From UBA7803 sp041686955 (GTDB lineage Bacteria > Pseudomonadota > Gammaproteobacteria > Pseudomonadales > Azotimanducaceae): a stretch of 64,000 nucleotides of DNA. How positions within the stretch are numbered: the stretch's first letter is position 1; every line of letters starts with the position of its first letter. The stretch lies in the NCBI GenBank assembly GCA_041686955.1, contig JAWLCV010000001.1:1-64000 (forward strand). Reading direction: 5' to 3'. Below the pieces are notes generated by a model. That model was not told where the DNA came from. It saw nothing but the letters and a program-made list of their open reading frames with translations, and did no database searches. Shown in pieces: positions 42,990 through 52,223 of this stretch. A program made the position numbers and the translations under genes.

Positions 42990-44627
42990 ATGCAGGACGT
43001 CAGCGACGCGAACAACGTATTCGACTATCCCATTCGGTTGAGCGACTACTGGAGCATTCTGGTCCGGCGCAGGAAGCAGTTCCTGGTGCCGTTCTCCCTG
43101 ATTCTCGGTCTCGCCCTGACTCTGGCGTTCCTGTTGCCGCCGACGTACCAGTCGGAGGCGACCTTCCTCGTGCAGCGCCAGACGGTGCCTCAGGCCATGG
43201 TGGCCACCACCGTGAACAGCTTCGTCGAGGAGCAGATCGAGCAGATTCGTCAGCGGCTGTTGGCCCGGGAAAACCTGATGGAGATCGCCAACGAGTTCGA
43301 CCTCTATCCCGAGGATCGGGTGCGGGATCCCGCGGGCACGATCTCCAAGCTGCGCAGCGACGTCGAGGTCGAGATGGTGGACGTGCGCGCGTCCGATCCG
43401 AACCGCAACACCAGTCAGCAGATCACCACCATCGCCTTCACGGTGGCCTTCAAGGCGCCGACGGCGGAGAAAGCCCAGGCCGCCACCAACGAGCTTGCGC
43501 AGCGGTTTCTGGCTGAGCATCAGGCGCGCAGGGATGCCCAGGCGAGCGAGGTGTCGCAGTTCCTCGGGCAGCAGGCGGCGGAGCTGGCGGACGAGATCGC
43601 TCGTCTGGAAGCGGAGCTCGCCACCTTCAAGCAGAAAGAGCTGCGTCAGCTCCCCGAGCTCATGAGCACCAATCTGCGGCTCTACGAGAAGACGGAGCAG
43701 GACATCGACGAGACGGAGGAGGAGATTCGTCGTCTGCGTGAGCAGATCGACGTCACGCGGGCCGAGCTGTCGCTGACCCCGAAGTACGAGGCGGTCACCA
43801 ACGAGGAGGGTAACCGCGTGCTGTCGGCGCCGGAGCGTCTCAGCGTGCTCACCGCCGAATACTTCCGAGATTCCGCCAGGTACTCGCCCATGCATCCGGA
43901 CATCGTCCGGCTGCGCCGCGAGATCGCGGTGCTGGCGGAGCAGCTCGGGGGCGGCGGAGAGGCAGAGGAGATGCTTTCGGAGCTCGTCGACTTGCAGGAG
44001 CAGCTTCGGGAGGCACGGGGGCGCTACAGCAGCGATCATCCCCAGGTGCGGCGGCTCGAGAACGCCGTGGCCGCGGTGCAGCGGAGCTTCCGGGCCGAGG
44101 TGGTCGACGAAGCGGGAAGCGGGGCGGGTAGCAGCATGCCGGCGCCGAACAATCCTCGATACGTCGCGTTGCAGACTCAGCTCGGGTCCGCCCAGGCCGA
44201 ATTGCAGGTCAAGCAGCAGGAGCTTCAGGATCTGAAGGCCCGGCTCGAGCAGTACGAAGGCCGGCTCTACGACACGCCGGCGGTGGAGCGGGACTTCAGA
44301 TCCCTGACCCGGAACTACGAGACCGCAGTCGCCCAGTATCAGGAGCTCAAGGACAAGCAGCGCCAGGCGGAGCTGGCGCGAAACCTGGAATCGGGAGAGG
44401 GCGGGGAGAAGTTCGTGCTGACCAGCTCCGCCTACCTGCCCATGCTGCCCGTCAGTCCCAATCGTATCGGCATCGGGCTGTTGGGCATGTTTCTGGCATT
44501 GGCGGGAGGTATCGGCGCCGTGGCGCTCGCGGAGCACCTGGACACCACCGTCCGCAACAGCCGGATGATCGCCGCCAACCTCGGGATGCCGCCCCTGGCG
44601 ATCATCCCGAGAATCCGAGCAATTTGA
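42990..44627 (+). CDS. Chain-length determinant / polysaccharide co-polymerase (Wzz family, GNVR type)
   Basis: This 545-residue inner-membrane protein starts at the ATG at 42990; the earlier part of the frame overlaps the barrel gene and is not conserved. The first helix is about 28-47 (FLVPFSLILGLALTLAFLLP), preceded by YPIRLSDYWSILVRRRK, the Wzz entry motif. A long periplasmic coiled coil (about 160-470) is rich in Gln/Glu/Leu heptads, with LTRNYETAVAQYQELKDKQR as the GNVR region. The second helix is about 498-520. The kinase is not fused and is encoded next as a separate protein. It sets polymer length and works with the tyrosine kinase. Confidence 0.93.
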   Translation: MQDVSDANNVFDYPIRLSDYWSILVRRRKQFLVPFSLILGLALTLAFLLPPTYQSEATFLVQRQTVPQAMVATTVNSFVEEQIEQIRQRLLARENLMEIANEFDLYPEDRVRDPAGTISKLRSDVEVEMVDVRASDPNRNTSQQITTIAFTVAFKAPTAEKAQAATNELAQRFLAEHQARRDAQASEVSQFLGQQAAELADEIARLEAELATFKQKELRQLPELMSTNLRLYEKTEQDIDETEEEIRRLREQIDVTRAELSLTPKYEAVTNEEGNRVLSAPERLSVLTAEYFRDSARYSPMHPDIVRLRREIAVLAEQLGGGGEAEEMLSELVDLQEQLREARGRYSSDHPQVRRLENAVAAVQRSFRAEVVDEAGSGAGSSMPAPNNPRYVALQTQLGSAQAELQVKQQELQDLKARLEQYEGRLYDTPAVERDFRSLTRNYETAVAQYQELKDKQRQAELARNLESGEGGEKFVLTSSAYLPMLPVSPNRIGIGLLGMFLALAGGIGAVALAEHLDTTVRNSRMIAANLGMPPLAIIPRIRAI

Positions 44628-44658
44628 GCCGAGCAAACCAACCACCGGACGATCCACG

Positions 44659-45501
44659 ATGGACCATTTCAGCAAAGCTCTGGAGCACGCTCAGCGGGAT
44701 GGCACGAGCGTTCGCGACTGGGTTCAGCCGTCGCGCAGCGCACCTTCACCCGCGCCTGCGGGCGAGGTCACGGGACGCGCCGTCTCCCTGGACCCCGACT
44801 GGCTGCGGAGCGAGCACATCCTGGCCGGGCCCGGCAAGGAGGATCCGGTGGTGGCCGACAAGTATCGGTTGCTCAGGACCCAGTTGCTGCAGCGGATGCG
44901 GCCCCATGGATGGAAGCGGCTGGCGGTGACCAGTCCGGGCCCGAGGGCAGGCAAGACGCTCACCTCCATCAACCTCGCCATCTCCACTGCGCGCAACGGC
45001 CATCAGCGGGTGGTGCTGATCGACGCCGATCTGCGAAAGCCCACGGTGGCCGAGGCGCTGGGGATCGAGGCGGACGCGGGCCTCATCGACTTCCTCGGCG
45101 GCGATAGCACCCTGGAGGACGTGGCGCTGTATGTCGAGGAGATCCCCAATCTCACCGTCGTTCCGGGTCGGCGGCTGGAAGGCTGCGACGCCAAGCCGGA
45201 GCTGTTGGGATCCGAGCGCATGCAGCAACTGCTCGACCAGGTGGTGTGGGGCGTGGATCCGGCCATGGTGATCGTCGACCTGCCTCCGGTGTTCGTCGGC
45301 GACGACGTGATACGGGTGGGCGAGTATCTCGATGGCGTGCTGATGATCGTGGAGGAAGGCAGCACCGACCTGGAGGATTTGAAGCGCGCGGCAGAGCTGG
45401 TGGCCAAGTTCAACCTCATCGGCACGGTGCTGAACAAATCCATGGAGAAGACCAGGGAGCTCGGCGGCTACTACTACGCCTACGCACGCGCGGGTGAATA
45501 G
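44659..45501 (+). CDS. CpsD/CapB-type tyrosine kinase (polysaccharide biosynthesis)
   Basis: This is a 280-residue cytosolic P-loop kinase. Walker A is SPGPRAGKT (92-100), with Pro-Arg where GEGKS is usual. Walker A' is VVLIDADLRKP (118-128) and Walker B is VIVDLPP (204-210). The C-terminus has a Tyr cluster (GGYYYAYARAGE, Tyr271-273 and 275) for autophosphorylation. It is predicted to phosphorylate itself and control polymerisation through the Wzz partner encoded 31 bases upstream. The family also contains MinD-like ATPases, but the Tyr cluster and context support the kinase call. Confidence 0.9.
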   Translation: MDHFSKALEHAQRDGTSVRDWVQPSRSAPSPAPAGEVTGRAVSLDPDWLRSEHILAGPGKEDPVVADKYRLLRTQLLQRMRPHGWKRLAVTSPGPRAGKTLTSINLAISTARNGHQRVVLIDADLRKPTVAEALGIEADAGLIDFLGGDSTLEDVALYVEEIPNLTVVPGRRLEGCDAKPELLGSERMQQLLDQVVWGVDPAMVIVDLPPVFVGDDVIRVGEYLDGVLMIVEEGSTDLEDLKRAAELVAKFNLIGTVLNKSMEKTRELGGYYYAYARAGE

Positions 45502-45526
45502 ACCGGAACTTTCGAGGTAGGACTTC

Positions 45527-46468
45527 GTGTACGAATCCTTTTACGGACTCTCCAAGCCACCGTTCACCAACCTTCCGGACCCGGATTGCCTGTTCCTGAG
45601 CGGCCGGCATCGACAGGCGCTTTCGGTGTTGCGGTATGCCCTCACGACCCGGGCCGGGTTCTGTGTCGTGACCGGCAACGTGGGAGCCGGGAAGACCACG
45701 CTGGTCCGCAGCCTCCTGAAGAACGTGGGGCAGGGCCTCGAGGTGGGTCTGGTCAGCAACACTCAGTGCGACAGCTTCGAAGAGCTCATGCGCTGGATTC
45801 TTCTGGCCTTCGACCTGGAGTACCGGGGGAAGGACCGTATCGAGATGTACGAGGACTTCGTCACCTTCCTCATTCACAGCTTCAACCGGGGCCGCCCTGC
45901 GACCCTCATCATCGATGAGGCCCAGCACCTCGGCGGCAGCAACCTGGAACAGCTCCGGATGCTCTCCAACGTGAACACGGAGAAGGGCCTGATCCTGCAG
46001 ACGATCCTGGTCGGGCAACCCGAGCTCTGGGATCTGCTGGCGCGGCCGGAGCTGCAGCAGTTCACGCAACGGGTCTCGTACGACTACTACCTGGGGCCGT
46101 TGGACGATCCGGAGGTGACCCGCGCCTACGTGCAGCATCGGTTGCACTTCGCTGGTGCCGATGGAGAGATCTTCGAACCCGATACCTACGCGGCCATCTG
46201 GGAAGCCACCGGCGGGGTGCCTCGGTTGATCAACCTGATCTGCGACACCGCGCTGGTGTACGGGTACGCCGAGGAGATGAAGACCATCGGCCGGACCGTG
46301 GTCGAGCAGGTAATCGAAGACAAATCCAGCAGCGTCATCTCCGTAGGCCGGAAACCGGTCGCGCGGGGCGCGCCGGCGGACGGCACCCGAGGCCCTTCGC
46401 GGCCGCCGCGAGGCGGCCGCTCCACCATCGAGCGCGCAGCGCTTCGTCGGCGGACTGGTGGCACATGA
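45527..46468 (+). CDS. ExeA/XrtA-associated AAA ATPase
   Basis: This 313-residue protein starts with GTG at 45527. MYESFYGLSKPPF is the classic ExeA-like opening. Walker A is GNVGAGKTT (50-58), Walker B is TLIIDEAQ (126-133), and GLILQTILVGQPEL with LQQFTQRVSYDYYLGPLD forms the sensor regions. TGGVPRLINLICD lies at about 225-240. The Arg/Pro-rich tail (about 275-313) has no domain. Such ATPases accompany Wza-Wzz-kinase sets in exopolysaccharide loci, often beside exosortase (XrtA) genes. No exosortase is in view. Its end overlaps the next sulfotransferase start (ATGA). Confidence 0.9.
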   Translation: MYESFYGLSKPPFTNLPDPDCLFLSGRHRQALSVLRYALTTRAGFCVVTGNVGAGKTTLVRSLLKNVGQGLEVGLVSNTQCDSFEELMRWILLAFDLEYRGKDRIEMYEDFVTFLIHSFNRGRPATLIIDEAQHLGGSNLEQLRMLSNVNTEKGLILQTILVGQPELWDLLARPELQQFTQRVSYDYYLGPLDDPEVTRAYVQHRLHFAGADGEIFEPDTYAAIWEATGGVPRLINLICDTALVYGYAEEMKTIGRTVVEQVIEDKSSSVISVGRKPVARGAPADGTRGPSRPPRGGRSTIERAALRRRTGGT

Positions 46469-47385
46469 CGCTCCGGACCGTCGTGTTCGTGATGGGCGCC
46501 GGACATTGCGGTTCCACACTTCTGGACCTGATTCTGGGAAGCCATAGCGAAGCATTCTCCTTAGGGGAACTGGCGCGTATCGGAAACTCGGTGGACGCCG
46601 CCCGATCAGATCCATCGGCCAAGATCTGTGGCGTGTGCGCTGCCCGCTGCTCCTTCTGGGACGACCAGGTTCCCCGGTTCTGGCTACGGCTACTGTACTC
46701 CCGCGCGACGTCGTTCAGGTCATTGGAACGAAGGGCCGCCGCCTGCGTAGTAAATCCGTATCGGTTGCTCATGCACTGGAGCGAAAAACGCCTGTTGGTC
46801 GATTCGAGCAAGAGTTCCAGCTGGATCGATCGACAGCTCAGATTCTCATACCGCTGGGTCGGCATTCGCCCCTTTCTCGTCTACCTCCAGCGCGATGGGC
46901 GTGCCGTCGTAAGTGCGTACTATAGAAAGTATCCGGAACGCGGCTTCGACAACATCACGTTGAGCTGGAAGCGCAATGCCGAGGCGATGGAGCGGTACTA
47001 TCGAAACTTCCGTCGAGGACCGAAACTGCGTCTGCGCTACGAGCAACTCGCCACACAGCCGGAAGCGACTGTTCGGGAGCTATGCCGAGCATTGTCGATC
47101 TCCTATGAGCCGGAAATGCTCAGCTACTGGAAGCATGATCATCACCATGTGTTCGGGAACGGAGGAACCCGCAACCTCATCTATCGATATCGGGAGCAGT
47201 TCCAAGCGCACGATGAGCTGACTAGCGCGCGCATTGCGCATCACAAACAGTATTATCCTTTCGAGTACTACGATCAGATCGCATTGGCCATCCAACTCGA
47301 CGAGCGATGGCGGCGCGAGCTTTCCGATTCGCAGATTCGGCGATTCGAAACGTTAGCAGGGGGCGTGAACGAAGGTTACGCCTAA
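46465..47385 (+). CDS. Sulfotransferase family protein
   Basis: This is a 306-residue P-loop protein. VVFVMGAGHCGSTLLDLILG is the 5'-phosphosulfate loop. GELARIG follows, KRLLVDSSKSSSWIDRQLRF is the shared central motif, and LVYLQRDGRAVVSAYYRK is the 3'-phosphate site. The loop lacks the Arg/Lys usual before GTT. It has an ATGA overlap with the ATPase gene, making it the last gene of the rightward export operon. Base composition is lower than its neighbours (many A/T-ending codons such as GGA and TAT), which hints at a later addition to the operon. It is predicted to sulfate the exopolysaccharide. Confidence 0.83.
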   Translation: MTLRTVVFVMGAGHCGSTLLDLILGSHSEAFSLGELARIGNSVDAARSDPSAKICGVCAARCSFWDDQVPRFWLRLLYSRATSFRSLERRAAACVVNPYRLLMHWSEKRLLVDSSKSSSWIDRQLRFSYRWVGIRPFLVYLQRDGRAVVSAYYRKYPERGFDNITLSWKRNAEAMERYYRNFRRGPKLRLRYEQLATQPEATVRELCRALSISYEPEMLSYWKHDHHHVFGNGGTRNLIYRYREQFQAHDELTSARIAHHKQYYPFEYYDQIALAIQLDERWRRELSDSQIRRFETLAGGVNEGYA

Positions 47386-47392
47386 CGAACCG

Positions 47393-49039
47393 TCATTGGA
47401 CGACGGGTGACTTCCGTAGCGTCGCTGCTGAATGAAATCCCGGTACGCCCATGAGGTCCAGGATGGCTGACGGAAGATCGACGGCATGCATCCGCGACAG
47501 CTTCTTACCCGGCTCGATATTCGGCCCCGATGCGAACCAGAACCCGCGGGCCCGATGACTGCCGCTGCGTCTGAACGGCACGGGGCCGATGCGGCCCAGA
47601 CGCGGATGCTCCACCACGTCTGCGGGCCGGTCCGACCAGACGACCACCAGGTCCGCATCCGGTAGGTTGGGGTCCTGAGCATTGGCCGACCCGCGGGTGC
47701 GGTGCACTTCGGCGACCACCGGCTTGCCATCCCGGGGGTTGACCAGACGCTCGAGCTCGGCCGTGATTTCGTCGCACACCTTCGCATACTCGTCGGGTTC
47801 CACCAGACCCTCGGGCTCGCGACCGCGGAGGTTGATGCGGATGTAGCCCTCGGAGAAGGACGGCAGGGCGAAAGCTTTCATGCGCGGCCACACCCTGCTG
47901 TACCACACGGTGGGCTGCCAGGCCACCGGGGATCCACTTTCCTTCAGCTCGCGGATGCTGCACAGGTCCGGTGCCAGAGGTCCGCCGAACAGCCGGTCGA
48001 GCCGATGGTGAACGCGCCGGGGAACGAGAGTCTTGAGGTTTCGTCGTAGCCCGTGGGGGTCGTATCGGTAGGCCTGCAGGTCGTGCTGCCAGTGCTGCGT
48101 TCTCAGCGGCTCGACTGGCGGAGGAACGCGAGCGCCGGCCTTCCCGGCCGCCAGCATCACCTTTCCCGGGAACGAGTAGCGATACAGGAACTCGGGCAAG
48201 AGCGCCATGCTCGCCACGTCGGTGACGTTGTTGTCGCTACCGTGCACGGAGAACACGACCTTGTGGCTTCCTTCGGGCGCCTCGCTCAGAATGTCGCCGA
48301 CCCCACGGTCCACGGCGCGAAACACGTCCAGCAAGGGGTCCGGGTCGAACTTTCCCTGCATTTTCGAGTATAGGGGATGGTCGGCGCGGCTGATGTGCCA
48401 GAAGTCGTGGCCTGCCGAGTGCGGCTCCGAGAAGATGGTGAGGAACAGATCCCAACGCTCCTGACGAAGCCAGCTCCGGCATATGGCAACACGCCGCTCG
48501 ATCCCTGTCAGAAGCGCGCGATGCAGGGTGCGCAGGTAACGCTCGTCCCACCAGTCGCCGTCATCGCGATGAAGCGCGGGGTGCTCGCCGAAGCGTCGAT
48601 TGATCTCTTCGAGCAGCCCTTCGGGCTTCGACACGCTTGCCGTCTGCGGTGAATGGGCGCCCCAGGCGAGGACTTGCGGTCCGTTGACCTGGTCGGACAA
48701 CGCGGTCTGGGGAACGTCGAATATGGCAACGCGAAAATCGCGGCCGAGCGCATAGAACGGGGGATGCTGCTGGAAGTCGTAGGCCCCGATCTCGTGTACC
48801 CGATAGCTGCCTTCCTCGAACTTGATCGGGCTCCAGTACCCGGTTTCGGTGGGCAGTCGACCACTCAAGAAGCTGGTCCACGGAGTCTCGGCCTTGTAGT
48901 AGCCGATGTTCTCCAACCTACCGTAAGCGCCATTTGCGCGCAGCGCCGCGAGATTGGGCAGGTGCCCGGCGGCCATCCATTCCTCGACGAGCACCGGATC
49001 GGCTGCATCCAGGCCAATGGCGATCACAGGAGTCTTCAT
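47393..49039 (-). CDS. Alkaline phosphatase-superfamily phosphodiesterase/phosphotransferase
   Basis: This 548-residue protein starts at the ATG at 49037-49039 (MKTPVIAIGLDAADPVLVEE); the open frame upstream shadows the GT2 gene. GLDAADP gives the first metal Asp and KAETPWTSFLSGRLPTETG is the nucleophile region (Thr/Ser after PW). FSEPHSAGHDFWH supplies the His/Asp ligands, and VVFSVHGSDNN replaces the usual SDHG. The C-terminal part has MHAVDLPSAILDLMGVP as in AP-superfamily proteins. It has no signal peptide, so it may act in the cytosol. Phosphodiesterase, phosphoglycerol transferase or sulfatase-like activity are all possible. It overlaps the GT2 gene by ATGA. Confidence 0.82.
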   Translation of the reverse strand: MKTPVIAIGLDAADPVLVEEWMAAGHLPNLAALRANGAYGRLENIGYYKAETPWTSFLSGRLPTETGYWSPIKFEEGSYRVHEIGAYDFQQHPPFYALGRDFRVAIFDVPQTALSDQVNGPQVLAWGAHSPQTASVSKPEGLLEEINRRFGEHPALHRDDGDWWDERYLRTLHRALLTGIERRVAICRSWLRQERWDLFLTIFSEPHSAGHDFWHISRADHPLYSKMQGKFDPDPLLDVFRAVDRGVGDILSEAPEGSHKVVFSVHGSDNNVTDVASMALLPEFLYRYSFPGKVMLAAGKAGARVPPPVEPLRTQHWQHDLQAYRYDPHGLRRNLKTLVPRRVHHRLDRLFGGPLAPDLCSIRELKESGSPVAWQPTVWYSRVWPRMKAFALPSFSEGYIRINLRGREPEGLVEPDEYAKVCDEITAELERLVNPRDGKPVVAEVHRTRGSANAQDPNLPDADLVVVWSDRPADVVEHPRLGRIGPVPFRRSGSHRARGFWFASGPNIEPGKKLSRMHAVDLPSAILDLMGVPGFHSAATLRKSPVVQ

Positions 49040-50010
49040 GGTCGTCCCTCGAGATTGCTTCCCGTGTGCGCCGGGCGGATCAGCTCGATCGCACTCTGGC
49101 GGATGACCCCCAGCAGGGTGTGCCGGTACATCCGGGAATTGATGTCGAGCCCGCGATGCCAGTCGTATATGCCGCGCAGGCTGCGGCGCTCCGATCCGAG
49201 GAGCAGCGCTCTCGAGCTTCTGTACACGTTCCTGAGCAGCCGCAGGCGCGAATGCCGCCTGACGTGCTTGTCGAAGACCACGCTGGAAACACCCTGCCAG
49301 TAGGCGCGCCGCAGCAGCCAATCGGGGTCCACCCGGTCGGCCGGGACCCTGTGACGGATGATGGCATCCGGCACGTAGAGCACCTCCAGCTTCGCTGACG
49401 CGACGCGGTAGAAAAACTCCTTTTCCTCATCGGAGAGCAGAGACGTTCCCTTGCGTCCCAAATCGGGGCGGAAGCCGTCGACGATGTCGAATACGTCGCG
49501 ACGAAACGCCATGTTCACACCGAACGGGTGCTCGGGGAACACCATGCGCCGCGGCTCGTCCCCCGACTCGGTCGAGCCGTAGAACTTCAGCATGCGTTGG
49601 GAGAGCCATGCGGGCGCTTCGACCTCGAAGGTGGGAACGGAGCGTCCGCCGATGCAATGAACCTGCGGATGGCTGCGAAACGCCGAACGGACATTGGCCA
49701 GCCAGCCGGGGTGGAAGTACACGTCGTCGTCGACGAAGGCGATGATGCCGCCTCGCGCTTCGCGAATGCCGCGGTTGCGGGCATGGGACAGCCCGGCCCG
49801 GGGCTCGTGGACGTAGCGCAGGTTGCCAGTGAACGTCCGCTGGAAGCGCTGCACTACCTCCGGCGTATCGTCGGTGGACGCGTTGTCGACCACCAGAAGC
49901 TCTACGCAGTCGTCGCTTCCCCGCACGCCGCGCCAGCTCTGCAGGGTGTCCGCCAGCATCGCCGACCGGTTGAAGGTGCAGACCACCACGGTTGTCTTCA
50001 CCTGCTCCAT
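49036..50010 (-). CDS. Glycosyltransferase family 2 protein
   Basis: This is a 324-residue GT-A enzyme. TTVVVCTFNRSAMLADTLQS opens the fold, LLVVDNASTDDTPEVV is the nucleotide-binding Asp loop, and GGIIAFVDDDVYFHPGW is the DDD metal motif. DEEKEFFYRV (about 218-227) holds the probable catalytic acid of the ED type. VDPDWLLRRAYWQGVS is a C-terminal motif common to GT2 exopolysaccharide enzymes. It has no membrane segments. It begins three bases after the ABC transporter gene and is coupled to the phosphodiesterase gene, so flippase, transferase and phosphodiesterase form one leftward operon. Confidence 0.92.
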   Translation of the reverse strand: MEQVKTTVVVCTFNRSAMLADTLQSWRGVRGSDDCVELLVVDNASTDDTPEVVQRFQRTFTGNLRYVHEPRAGLSHARNRGIREARGGIIAFVDDDVYFHPGWLANVRSAFRSHPQVHCIGGRSVPTFEVEAPAWLSQRMLKFYGSTESGDEPRRMVFPEHPFGVNMAFRRDVFDIVDGFRPDLGRKGTSLLSDEEKEFFYRVASAKLEVLYVPDAIIRHRVPADRVDPDWLLRRAYWQGVSSVVFDKHVRRHSRLRLLRNVYRSSRALLLGSERRSLRGIYDWHRGLDINSRMYRHTLLGVIRQSAIELIRPAHTGSNLEGRP

Positions 50011-50013
50011 GAC

Positions 50014-51948
50014 TCAGGTAGCCGCGGCCCCGCGTTGCGAGAGATCGTCGTCGGGTACCGCTTGCTCGAGAGCCTCCGGTCGTTGCTCTGCCAGCACGAC
50101 CTCGGCGGGCCCTTGCTCGATGACGCGGCCCTCGCGTAATCGATAGATGCGGTCGCAGCGGGATACGGTGGTGAGCCGGTGAGCGACGATCATTACGGTC
50201 TTTTTGCCGTGCAGCGCCATCACCGCATCCATCACCTCGCGCTCGGTTTCCGTGTCGAGGGCGCTGGTCGCTTCGTCGAGCACCAGCACGTCCGGGTCGT
50301 GGTAGAGAGCACGGGCGATTCCGATACGCTGCCGTTGCCCCCCCGACAGCCGGACACCGTGCTCGCCGACCACGCTGTCGACGCCGTCGGACAGCGAGGA
50401 GATCAGAGTATCGAGCTGGGCGGCGTTCAGCGCCCGGAGCACGGCGCCGTCGTCGATGGCATCCTCGGCGACGCCGAAGGCGACGTTGCGTCGGAGGGTG
50501 TCGTCGGTTAGGTAGATCGTCTGGGGGACGTAGCCGATCTGACGCTGCCAGTTGCGCAGATTTTCGCGGATATCGGTTCCGTCCACGCAGATCGATCCTC
50601 GTGTCGGCATGAGGATCCCGAGCAGCAGATCGACAACCGTGCTCTTGCCGGAGCCACTGTGACCGATTAGACCCACCGACTCGCCCTTGCGCACCTCCAG
50701 CTCGACGTCGTGCAGTGCCGGACCGTGGGCGCCGGGATACGTGAAGCTGACATCGTGGAAGCGGATTTGACGGTGCAGCTCCACTGGCCACTCGGGCTCC
50801 GCGTCCGAAGGCTCCGCTACCGGAAGCTGGAGCTCCGCGTAGATGTTGTCCACGGTTGCGCCGCCGAAGCGCAGCGATTGCAGGGCGCTCACCAGCTTGT
50901 TGACGGAAGGCATCATGCGAAAGGCCACTGCCGCGAACAGACCCAAAGTGGGAAGCACGTTATCCGGCTGCCGGCCCTGCAGCATCATGGTCGCCACGAG
51001 CACCGCGAGGCCCACCACGGCGAGGAATTCGAGCCACAGCCGTGGCATCTGGTTCAGCGTGGTCTGGTTGCGAACCATACGGGTAGCCTCGCCGTTGTGA
51101 CGCCGGTAGCTTTCCAGAAACTCGCGCTCACGGCCGAGCAGCTTGACGTCCTTGGCCCCGTTCAGCCCCTGCTGTAGGTGCTGGATTCTGAGCCCTTCGT
51201 GATACTGCCTCACCCGTCCCCACTTGCTCACGTGGTTGCGGATGAGGCCGTAGAAGCCGCCGGCGGCGAGGCCGAGGACGATGGCCACGGCAATGGCGCC
51301 CACCGGCTCCACCAACAGGAGAACCACCAGAAGCCAAACCATGAGCAGCCCCTCGGTCACCAGCTTCATCAGCGGTGACAGGGCGCTCTGGATGAGCATG
51401 TTGGTTTCGCCCAGGATGTTGCGAATCAGCCGCGACGAGTTGCGCTGAAGATGGAACGTCCACGGCTGGGCGAGGTAGGTCGCATAGAGCTGCTCGGAAA
51501 CCCGGACGCGGATGTCGAAGATGAAGCGGTTCTGCACCAGCGCCAGGAATGCGAGATACAAGGATTTGATCAGGTACACGCTCACCAAAAACGTGAGTCC
51601 CCAGACGATGAGCGCCTCGCGGTCCGGGTTGCCCATGGCTTCTAGGAAGGGGCGTGCTGCCGGGTAGGTAGCCGCTACGTCCTCCTGGGTGATGACCACG
51701 ATCGTGGGCACCACCATGCTGAGCCCCAGGGTCTCCAATGCAATACCGACTGTGATCAGCGTCATGAGCACCACGATGCCGCGGCGCTCCCTGGCGGTCA
51801 GTAACCGCCAGAGCTTCGCCACCAGCGCCGTCGGCTCGGTGTTACCGCGCACCGCTCTCATGGGCGCTACGCGGCGAACCCCGGTGGACGCCTCGTCAGT
51901 GGTGGACCGCTCATCCCCGTCGACTCCAAGAGTGGATGCCTTTCCCAT
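50014..51948 (-). CDS. ABC transporter, ATPase-permease (PglK/MsbA-like lipid-linked glycan flippase)
   Basis: This 644-residue half-transporter probably moves a lipid-linked oligosaccharide across the inner membrane. Six helices lie at about 58-360 (LETLGLSMVVPTIVV is typical of PglK/WlaB-type exporters). The nucleotide-binding domain starts near 395. Walker A is GHSGSGKST (429-437), the signature LSGGQ (534-538), Walker B VLVLDEA (554-560), and the switch His is in VAHRLT. No Wzx-type flippase is visible in the window, so this may be the transporter for the block. An N-terminal extension of about 40 residues is unassigned. Confidence 0.92.
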   Translation of the reverse strand: MGKASTLGVDGDERSTTDEASTGVRRVAPMRAVRGNTEPTALVAKLWRLLTARERRGIVVLMTLITVGIALETLGLSMVVPTIVVITQEDVAATYPAARPFLEAMGNPDREALIVWGLTFLVSVYLIKSLYLAFLALVQNRFIFDIRVRVSEQLYATYLAQPWTFHLQRNSSRLIRNILGETNMLIQSALSPLMKLVTEGLLMVWLLVVLLLVEPVGAIAVAIVLGLAAGGFYGLIRNHVSKWGRVRQYHEGLRIQHLQQGLNGAKDVKLLGREREFLESYRRHNGEATRMVRNQTTLNQMPRLWLEFLAVVGLAVLVATMMLQGRQPDNVLPTLGLFAAVAFRMMPSVNKLVSALQSLRFGGATVDNIYAELQLPVAEPSDAEPEWPVELHRQIRFHDVSFTYPGAHGPALHDVELEVRKGESVGLIGHSGSGKSTVVDLLLGILMPTRGSICVDGTDIRENLRNWQRQIGYVPQTIYLTDDTLRRNVAFGVAEDAIDDGAVLRALNAAQLDTLISSLSDGVDSVVGEHGVRLSGGQRQRIGIARALYHDPDVLVLDEATSALDTETEREVMDAVMALHGKKTVMIVAHRLTTVSRCDRIYRLREGRVIEQGPAEVVLAEQRPEALEQAVPDDDLSQRGAAAT

Positions 51949-52223
51949 TGGTTGCTCGCTTGTTTGGCAACGTTGTAGTCCCGGAAGGGCGCCTTCGCAT
52001 TACAGAACTCTATTGACAGCCGAACTCTTTACTCGTCTGCTTGCGAGATGCGTTCAACCGCGTTCATCGTGCTCCATTGCTGCATGCGACGCCCCTCGAA
52101 GTGCAAGAGACATGCCAGTGCATTCCTTGGACCCGGCTCGAAGAGTGCCTCGGTGTCTGGTATCGAATTTGCTAGCCGCTTCGTTCGAGCAACTGAGCGT
52201 GCGATGGAGGAGCAGAGCGCGGG
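51949..52223. other. Divergent intergenic region (275 bases)
   Basis: It lies between the ABC transporter operon and a rightward glycosyltransferase gene and should contain two promoters. A TTGACA hexamer sits near 52013 on the plus strand but has no matching -10 at 16-18 bases. The base composition is lower than its surroundings. No convincing gene was seen. Confidence 0.35.

Noticed and set aside
42948..44675. Long open frame on the minus strand opposite the Wzz gene (about 575 codons)
   Set aside because: Leu/Arg/His-rich shadow of the coiled-coil Wzz gene; no start context or motif.
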